11,204 bases of DNA from JALYUA01 sp038329555. Lineage in GTDB: Bacteria; Acidobacteriota; Thermoanaerobaculia; UBA5066; Gp7-AA6. This document shows positions 7,192 through 11,204 of this stretch, piece after piece (within the stretch, counting starts at the first letter, position 1; every line of letters begins with the position of its first letter). The notes under the pieces are model-generated. The model was not told the origin of the DNA. It made no database searches and saw only the letters and a program-made list of their open reading frames with translations. Made by a program: the position numbers and the translations under genes. The stretch is taken from NCBI GenBank assembly GCA_038329555.1, contig JBBQNC010000095.1, forward strand, positions 1 to 11,204. The letters run 5' to 3'.

Positions 7192-7445
7192 GACGAAGTC
7201 TCCCCGGTCGCGTCGCGGTCCTGAGGGTCGATCATGCCCGCGAGCGCGCGAAGGTCCATGACGGCCGCGAGGAGGTGCAGGACGCCGATGCCCGAAATGA
7301 ACCCCCGGAAGAAGCCCGACCCGGAAATGCCGATCGGGGCGCGCGAACCGGGAAACCAGGGATGGAGGATCAGGTACACGCCGACGGCGGTGCAATAGAA
7401 GATGAACAACGCGCTCGCGAGGAGGGGTACGCGGCGGCGGGTCAT
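7188..7445 (-). CDS. Small two-helix membrane protein of unknown function
   Basis: 85 residues from ATG 7445. I do not recognise the family. Residues about 6-28 (VPLLASALFIFYCTAVGVYLIL) and about 44-64 (GFFRGFISGIGVLHLLAAVM) are hydrophobic and should span the membrane. They are joined by a loop containing HPWFPGSRAPIG and end in a short acidic tail (DPQDRDATGETSS). The positive MTRRR start predicts both ends in the cytoplasm. The gene is real on the evidence of its GTGA overlap with the ThiE-like gene and its position at the head of the minus-strand gene chain. The frame is open upstream to 7529, but that part is Pro/Ala-rich (MPPPPSLLDA) and looks non-coding. The start at 7445 is my choice although no strong Shine-Dalgarno site precedes it. 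Confidence 0.65.
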   Translation of the reverse strand: MTRRRVPLLASALFIFYCTAVGVYLILHPWFPGSRAPIGISGSGFFRGFISGIGVLHLLAAVMDLRALAGMIDPQDRDATGETSS

Positions 7446-7455
7446 GAGTGACGCG

Positions 7456-7461
7456 ATTCTA
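7456..7461 (-). promoter_or_regulatory. Possible -10 element just upstream of the small membrane protein gene
   Basis: TAGAAT on the minus strand (5/6 of TATAAT) lies 10 nt before the ATG at 7445. Transcription would begin 3-5 nt before the start codon, giving a nearly leaderless mRNA, which would fit the missing Shine-Dalgarno site. No -35 match exists at the right distance (it is GC only), so this is weak. Confidence 0.25.
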
Positions 7462-7533
7462 AGGCTCGGGTCCGCGCCGGGGGCGGCGGGCGTTTCCGAC
7501 GCGTCCAGGAGCGAAGGCGGCGGCGGCACGCTC

Positions 7534-7561
7534 GGCCGCGGCGGTCCCGGCCGCGGCGGTC
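7534..7561. repeat. Direct repeat of 13 bp, two perfect copies
   Basis: GGCCGCGGCGGTC occurs at 7534-7546 and 7549-7561, separated by CC (15-bp period). Each copy contains the palindrome CCGCGG. Two sites on nearly the same helical face could bind a regulator, or they may be simple GC-rich slippage. Confidence 0.7.
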
Positions 7562-7571
7562 GAGTTGCGCG

Positions 7572-7588
7572 CGACGCCCGGGGCGTCG
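7572..7588. repeat. 17-bp near-perfect palindrome (inverted repeat)
   Basis: CGACGCC and GGCGTCG form a 7-bp stem around a CGG loop. No U-rich tract follows on either strand, so it is not a typical terminator. A binding site or an RNA hairpin in the leader of the minus-strand gene chain is possible. Confidence 0.6.
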
Positions 7589-7671
7589 ACGCCGTGGCGG
7601 GGTTTGCTCATTGTGGGTGCGGAATCCGTTTTCTAGCCCATGGTCGACGCGCGCCGGGCGGACTGACTCCT

Positions 7672-7708
7672 GAAAACTGAGAACCGAGAACCGAGAACCG
7701 AGAACTGC
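7672..7708. repeat. Tandem heptamer array (GAACCGA)
   Basis: Three perfect GAACCGA units (7681-7687, 7688-7694, 7695-7701) are flanked by degenerate ones, AAAACTGA before and GAACTGC after. The composition (many A, period 7) differs sharply from the surrounding GC-rich DNA. It is too short and lacks spacers, so it is not CRISPR. It lies just past the terminator of the FecR/DUF6600 gene. Confidence 0.85.
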
Positions 7709-7724
7709 CCCAAGTCTACCGCGC

Positions 7725-7753
7725 AAAAAAAATCGGCGCGCCGAAGCGCGCCG
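7725..7753 (-). terminator. Intrinsic terminator of the FecR/DUF6600 gene
   Basis: Read on the minus strand, CGGCGCGC, loop TTCG and GCGCGCCG form a perfect 8-bp GC stem with a C(UUCG)G tetraloop, followed by A and eight T. It starts 21 nt after the TGA at 7775-7777. It should isolate the secreted-protein gene from the downstream gene chain. The plus strand lacks the U tract, so it acts in one direction. Confidence 0.93.
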
Positions 7754-7774
7754 GAGAAGGGAGGGGATCGGACG

Positions 7775-10090
7775 TCAGTCTTTGCGGCCTCGCTCGGGAG
7801 GAGGAGCGCTGTGGTCGGGCGGCGCCGGATGGTGCTGCGGCGGCGGTGCGGCCACAGGCGCCCGCTCGGGTGCGCGCTCCGCGCGCGGCGGCGGAGGCGG
7901 CGCCTGCGGGCGATATTCCGGGCGGGGCTGGGCGCGGTACTCGGGCTGGGAGCGGTACTCCTGCACCCGCTCGCGCGGCGCGGGAGGAGGAACCGGCTGC
8001 GCCCGGTACTCGGGGCGCGGGTCCGGACGGGATTCGTGGCGGGGCTCCGGGCGATAGTCCGGACGCGCCGGGGGCAGCGAACGGCCGCGGAATGATTCCG
8101 CGTCGCGCGGCACCGCTCCTTCGATGACCCGCCGGGCCGGCGGGATCTCCGGGCGGGAACGCCAGTCTTCGCGCGCGGTCTCGCGCCGGAGCACGGGGGC
8201 TTCGGACTGGGGAACCGGAGCGGGAGCGACGCCGCGACGGCCGCGCCAGTCGGGGGCGGGGGGAGCTTCCGGCCGCGCGCGCTCGGAGCGGACATCCGGG
8301 GCGGGAGCCGCCGCCGGGCTCCGCGGGGCTTCCCGCGGCTCGACGGCCCGCTGGCGCCCGCGCCAGTCTTCCGGCGCGCGGGTCTCGGAGCGACTCGGGC
8401 GCGCTTCGCGCATCGCGGGTGCCTCGACGGAGCGGCCGCGGGCCGGAGGAGCCTCGAGCGCGCGCTCGGGAGACGCGCCGCTCTGGATGCGAGGATCGAC
8501 AGACGGAGACTCCGTGCGGGACCCGGGGCTCATCGGGCGGCCTCGCTCGACGACACCGGAGTTCCGGCGTCCTCCGACGTCAAGGGGCGCTCGTCCGTCC
8601 GGGGGCGTGCGCCCGCGGTCGATCGCCGCTCCGCGAGGAGCGATGTCGGCGGCGGAGGATCCGGACAGACGGCCGCGCTCGGCGACCACCGACCGGTCCC
8701 GCAGGGCTTCAACGGTGGCCGGAGGCAGCGTGCGCTCCCGCGCCAGGATCGGCGCGAGCCGGGACGAATCGGGACTCGCCGTGCGCTCGATCGTTCGCGG
8801 TGCCTGCCGCACGAAATCGCGGACGGCTTCGCGGGCGTCACCCGAGCGGCCGCCGTTCACGACGATCGGCCGGGACGAAATCGCGACCTGGCTGCCGAGA
8901 CGGTCGACGATCCGCGAGCCGGGGATCACCTCGGCGCGCCCGGCGCCGGCAAATCCGCCGGCTCCCGAGAAGTTCCACCCGCGTCCGCGGAAGTCGACCT
9001 GCCGGGTGTTGAACGTCCCGTGCACGGAGAGATAGACCCCGCCGCGGGATCCACCCCAGCCTTGGTAGTAGTTGTTCCAGGCGGAGTACCCCGAGTACCA
9101 GCCCACCGGGCACCAGCCGACGTAGCTCGGCGTGTAGGCCCAATACACCCAGGCGGGGGAGTAGACGGCGGCGGGAGACCAGCACCAGCGGCTCCAAGAC
9201 GCGTCGAAGAACCAGTTGCCGTAGTGGTGTGGGAACCAGCCCCACGGGTCGTACGACCACCAGGTCAGACCGACGGGCGTGTAGTACCAGCTTCCGGAGC
9301 TGTAGGGCGTCCAGCCCTCGTCGACGCGAGGAGACCAGACGTAGCTCGAATAAGTGTTGTTGTAGTTCCAGTCGCCGTAGCCGTCGAGAGACTCGACATC
9401 CGTCGCGTACTCGTCGTCGACGTAGCGCGCGGAGGTGCTTCGTATCTCCGTCGTCCTCTCGAGCTGGTCAGCCGCCCAGACGTCGAACCGGTCACGCGAG
9501 AACGAGCCGCGCTCGATTTCGGGGTCGTCTTCCTCGCGCACCGTCATGTACTGGCCCGCGCGAAGCTTGTAGGAGCCCGATCGCGTCCGCACGTCCAGGG
9601 ACCCGCCGCGATCGATGACGACGGTGCCGCGCCGGGAATCCGCGTTGACCCGCACTCGGCCCCCCGCGGTGAAATAGACGGTGGCGTCCTCGGTGTCGAT
9701 GCGGGGAATCTGGTCCGAGTTGGCGCCGATCGCCGAAAGGATCAGCGAGCCCTCGCGAAGCTTGACGGACGAGAAGTCGTCCTCTTCGCCCTGCTGGGCG
9801 TAGAGCGACTCGAAGACCGCCCGCGTCCCGCCGCCGACGTAGAGGATGTTGCCGTCAGCCAGGCCGACTTCGGCGCGTCCGGCGTCGGAGACGATGATCT
9901 CGTCGCCGGCGGAGATCGGCATGTTGCGCCGGGCCTCTACGCGGCCGTTCGATTTCGAGACGATCGTCACGTCGCCCGCGATGCCTCGCAGATAGGAGTA
10001 ACCGCTGCGGGGGAGGTCGTTCTGCGCTCGTGCCGTCCCGACCCCCAGAAGCATCGCCGCCGCCGCCATCGCAAACCATCGCGTTTTCAT
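7775..10090 (-). CDS. Secreted FecR-domain / DUF6600-type protein with long Pro/Arg-rich repeat tail
   Basis: 771 residues from ATG 10090. Residues 1-22 are a Sec signal peptide (MKTRW, hydrophobic core, cleavage after TARA, next QN), with no lipobox Cys, so the product should be periplasmic or exported. Residues about 30-185 are FecR-like: repeated beta segments with GDVTIVSKSNG, ISAGDEIIVSDAGRAEVGLADG, SVKLREGSLIL, ADSRRGTVVIDRGGSLDV and KLRAGQYMTV. Residues about 236-347 are extremely Trp/Tyr-rich (about 18 Trp and 17 Tyr), with YGDW, GWTPYSSGSW, DPWGWFPHHYGNW, SPAWVYW and YVGWCPVGW in the spacing of DUF6600. Residues about 370-771 are low-complexity Pro/Arg/Glu/Ala with DWRGR-like and PEYRAQP-like repeats, probably disordered. 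The function of the family is unknown; envelope or polysaccharide binding is a guess. It has its own strong Shine-Dalgarno site and terminator, so it is probably a single-gene transcript. The frame is open to 10231, but the signal peptide fixes the start. Confidence 0.9.
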   Translation of the reverse strand: MKTRWFAMAAAAMLLGVGTARAQNDLPRSGYSYLRGIAGDVTIVSKSNGRVEARRNMPISAGDEIIVSDAGRAEVGLADGNILYVGGGTRAVFESLYAQQGEEDDFSSVKLREGSLILSAIGANSDQIPRIDTEDATVYFTAGGRVRVNADSRRGTVVIDRGGSLDVRTRSGSYKLRAGQYMTVREEDDPEIERGSFSRDRFDVWAADQLERTTEIRSTSARYVDDEYATDVESLDGYGDWNYNNTYSSYVWSPRVDEGWTPYSSGSWYYTPVGLTWWSYDPWGWFPHHYGNWFFDASWSRWCWSPAAVYSPAWVYWAYTPSYVGWCPVGWYSGYSAWNNYYQGWGGSRGGVYLSVHGTFNTRQVDFRGRGWNFSGAGGFAGAGRAEVIPGSRIVDRLGSQVAISSRPIVVNGGRSGDAREAVRDFVRQAPRTIERTASPDSSRLAPILARERTLPPATVEALRDRSVVAERGRLSGSSAADIAPRGAAIDRGRTPPDGRAPLDVGGRRNSGVVERGRPMSPGSRTESPSVDPRIQSGASPERALEAPPARGRSVEAPAMREARPSRSETRAPEDWRGRQRAVEPREAPRSPAAAPAPDVRSERARPEAPPAPDWRGRRGVAPAPVPQSEAPVLRRETAREDWRSRPEIPPARRVIEGAVPRDAESFRGRSLPPARPDYRPEPRHESRPDPRPEYRAQPVPPPAPRERVQEYRSQPEYRAQPRPEYRPQAPPPPPRAERAPERAPVAAPPPQHHPAPPDHSAPPPERGRKD
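7901..8377 (-). repeat. Degenerate peptide-repeat region in the secreted protein's tail
   Basis: Two short repeat families are encoded here. DWRGRQ, DWRGRR and DWRSRP are at residues 575, 614 and 642. Tyr-Arg units are at residues 677-730 (PDYRPEP, PEYRAQP, QEYRSQP, PEYRAQP, PEYRPQA). The DNA copies are similar but not identical, so the repeats are older than a recent slippage event or are kept by selection. Confidence 0.75.
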
Positions 10091-10095
10091 AGGGT

Positions 10096-10101
10096 CTCCT
10101 C
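10096..10101 (-). promoter_or_regulatory. Strong Shine-Dalgarno site fixing the start of the FecR/DUF6600 gene
   Basis: GAGGAG on the minus strand lies 5 nt before ATG 10090. It supports this start over the ATG at 10231, together with the signal peptide that begins at 10090. Confidence 0.8.
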
Positions 10102-10150
10102 GAACATTTCCCGGAAGGAACGAGAGCGATCCATGTGCCAGAGAGGTCTC

Positions 10151-10180
10151 TTGCGGTCGCTGCGAGAATGTGCTCAGAAT
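10151..10180 (+). promoter_or_regulatory. Candidate promoter of the cNMP-binding protein gene
   Basis: TTGCGG (10151-10156), an 18-nt spacer and CAGAAT (10175-10180) resemble a sigma70-type -35/-10 pair with partial matches. Transcription would start near 10187, leaving a leader of about 95 nt before the preferred GTG start. Confidence 0.3.
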
Positions 10181-10281
10181 GAATGACTTATGAAGACGCT
10201 TCCCCCCACGCCTTCCGTGGCGGTGTCCCATCCCGGAGACAGCTTTCGATCCTCGGAGGACACTGGCTCCCTGGAGACGCC

Positions 10282-10965
10282 GTGAGCCCCGCGGGGTACG
10301 CGGACGCCTTTCGCCGGGCGGGCGAGCGCTGGCTCGCCGGAGACCGGGGCGCGCTCGACGACTTCGAGAAGGGGATCGAGACCGCGCTCGAAGAAGGGGA
10401 CGTTCCGGCCGCTCTCGCCGCGCACCAGAGGCTTCTGGCGTGGGCCCCGGCGGACGGGCCGCGGCACGAGCGCGTGGCGAGGGCCATCGCGGCGGCGCTC
10501 GACCGCAGCGAGCAGGCGGCCAACGCGAGGCCTTCGATCGACACGATTCCTCTCTTCTCAGGGGTTCCGAAGGAAGAGCTCGTCTCGGTTCTTCGCGCCG
10601 TCGAGCCGGTCCGGCTGGCGGAGGGGGAGGCCGCCGTCCGCGAAGGCGAGGCGGGGGATTCCCTCTATCTCGTCGTGTCGGGCACTCTCGCCGTCTCGAC
10701 CGGCACCGGGGCGGAAGCCGTCGAGATCGGGCGACTCGGCTCGGGCGATTTCTTCGGCGAAGTCGCGCTCCTGACCGGACGGCCCCGAACGGCCACGGTG
10801 TCGGCGGTCACGGTCGCCGAGCTCCTCCGGCTCGATCGGGGAACCGTCGCCTCTCTGCGGGAGCGGCATCCCGAGATCGACGCCTCGCTGACGGAGTTCC
10901 ATCGACGCCGCGCCGAAAAGACTGTCGAGGCGCTCCTCGAGCGGCGGCACCGCGGCGGCGCGTGA
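10282..10965 (+). CDS. Stand-alone cyclic-nucleotide-binding (CAP-ED) protein with helical N-terminus
   Basis: 227 residues from GTG 10282, chosen because GGAG lies 5 nt before it. The frame is also open from ATG 10183, which would add 33 residues of unremarkable sequence. Residues 1-75 are predicted helical with a TPR-like pattern (AGERWLAGDRGALDDFEKGI, then AALAAHQRLLAWAP). Residues about 90-205 are a cNMP-binding domain: IPLFSGVPKEELVSVL, VREGEAGDSLYLVVSGTLAV (119-138) and the phosphate-binding cassette GEVALLTGRPRTATV (159-173), with Glu160 and Arg169 kept. After it comes only a charged helix (EFHRRRAEKTVEALLERRHR). There is no DNA-binding helix-turn-helix, so it is not a CRP-type transcription factor; it probably works through protein contacts. 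def starts 22 nt downstream, so the two may be co-transcribed. The ligand and partner are not evident. Confidence 0.85.
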   Translation: MSPAGYADAFRRAGERWLAGDRGALDDFEKGIETALEEGDVPAALAAHQRLLAWAPADGPRHERVARAIAAALDRSEQAANARPSIDTIPLFSGVPKEELVSVLRAVEPVRLAEGEAAVREGEAGDSLYLVVSGTLAVSTGTGAEAVEIGRLGSGDFFGEVALLTGRPRTATVSAVTVAELLRLDRGTVASLRERHPEIDASLTEFHRRRAEKTVEALLERRHRGGA

Positions 10966-10987
10966 CGCTCGCCATTTCCATTCCGCG

Positions 10988-11204
10988 ATGATCCGCAGCC
11001 TCGTCCGTTACGGCGATCCCCGCCTCCTCGCGCCCAACGCCGAGGCGGAGCCCGGGTCCCCCGAGATTGCCGGTTTGATCCGCGACATGGTCGACACCTG
11101 CCACGCCGCCCCGGGCGTCGGCCTCGCCGCCCCGCAAATCGGGGTCAATCTGCGGGTCGCGATCGTCGACCTTTCGGTCGGGGCGCGTCCCGAGGAGCTG
11201 ATCG
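10988..11204 (+). CDS. def: Peptide deformylase, N-terminal part (3' end outside window)
   Basis: 72 codons from ATG 10988 to the window edge with no stop. Peptide deformylase removes the formyl group from the initiator Met of new proteins. Visible features: MIRSLVRYGDPRLL, typical of the N-terminus; a helix (PEIAGLIRDMVDTCHA); motif 1, GVGLAAPQIG; and the strand LRVAIVDLSV. The metal-binding motifs EGCLS and HExDH would lie beyond 11204. No clear Shine-Dalgarno site is visible. The 22-nt gap after the cNMP-binding gene suggests shared transcription. Confidence 0.93.
   Translation, partial: MIRSLVRYGDPRLLAPNAEAEPGSPEIAGLIRDMVDTCHAAPGVGLAAPQIGVNLRVAIVDLSVGARPEELI

Larger units (their letters stand above)
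7446..7774. other. 329-nt intergenic region without a credible gene
   Basis: It separates the 3' end of the FecR/DUF6600 gene from the head of the downstream minus-strand gene chain. It holds a 13-bp direct repeat (7534-7561), a palindrome (7572-7588), a heptamer array (7672-7708) and an intrinsic terminator (7725-7753). The short open frames here run through these repeats and have arginine- or proline-rich translations, so I treat them as non-coding. The promoter of the gene chain should lie in this region. Confidence 0.7.
10091..10281. promoter_or_regulatory. Divergent intergenic region between the secreted protein and the cNMP-binding protein
   Basis: 191 nt hold the control signals of two divergent genes. 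A relatively AT-rich patch (about 10165-10198, with GAATG three times) is where promoters are most likely. A near-palindrome AGAGA-GG-TCTCT lies at 10140-10151 and could be an operator. I see no convincing -35/-10 pair for the minus-strand gene. Confidence 0.4.

Noticed and set aside
7672..7708. Possible CRISPR array
   Set aside because: 7-bp units without spacers; simple tandem repeat.
7442..7726. 94-codon minus-strand open frame in the intergenic region
   Set aside because: It begins near the heptamer array and is Arg/Pro-rich through the GC repeats. The only coding signal there is the small membrane protein in another frame.
7775..10090. FecR anti-sigma regulator of a FecI/FecR/FecA iron-uptake system
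   Set aside because: The protein has a cleavable N-terminal signal peptide instead of a cytoplasmic anti-sigma domain and membrane helix, and no ECF sigma or TonB receptor gene is adjacent.
9020..10186. 388-codon plus-strand open frame
   Set aside because: Antisense to the FecR/DUF6600 gene, which has a signal peptide, Shine-Dalgarno site and terminator on the minus strand.
10282..10965. CRP/FNR-type transcription regulator
   Set aside because: The protein ends shortly after the cNMP domain with a charged helix; no helix-turn-helix domain is present.

Overview
This is a GC-rich, densely packed bacterial chromosome segment. It has no RNA gene, no mobile element and no CRISPR array that I can see. 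The genes are mostly core housekeeping genes. The gene order (ileS-lspA-lgt-rluD family), the GC-rich codon use and the large secreted FecR/DUF6600 protein would fit a soil or subsurface lineage such as Acidobacteriota, or a deltaproteobacteria-like group. That assignment is inference; no marker gene here settles it.

Positions 1-7445 hold a tightly coupled minus-strand gene chain. In transcription order it is: a small two-helix membrane protein; a ThiE/TenI-like protein; an MscS-type channel with a cyclic-nucleotide-binding tail; acpS; ileS; lspA; lgt; and an RluD-type pseudouridine synthase cut by the left edge. Four junctions are stop/start overlaps (GTGA, ATGA, ATGA and an unusual CTGA). 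lspA-lgt has a 3-nt gap and the channel-acpS gap is 27 nt. The only larger gap in the chain is 70 nt before ileS, where I see a candidate promoter and a small hairpin. LspA and Lgt are consecutive enzymes of lipoprotein maturation; the other genes look like general growth functions.

Positions 7446-7774 are non-coding. They contain a 13-bp direct repeat with 15-bp period, a palindrome, a tandem array of a GAACCGA heptamer, and a very clear intrinsic terminator (8-bp perfect stem, UUCG loop, eight U) for the next gene.

Positions 7775-10090 (minus) encode a 771-residue Sec-exported protein: a FecR-like domain, a Trp/Tyr-rich DUF6600-type module and a roughly 400-residue Pro/Arg-rich tail with short repeats. 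Across a 191-nt intergenic region, and divergent from it, lies a plus-strand gene for a 227-residue stand-alone cyclic-nucleotide-binding protein with a helical N-terminus. The start of a peptide deformylase gene (def) follows, running off the right edge.

I found no clear new multi-gene system. The points most worth a second look are the FecR/DUF6600 protein with its repeat tail, the two separate cyclic-nucleotide-binding proteins with nearly identical phosphate-binding cassettes, the apparent CTG start of the pseudouridine synthase, the ThiE-like protein lacking a metal-binding Asp, and the repeat-bearing intergenic region.
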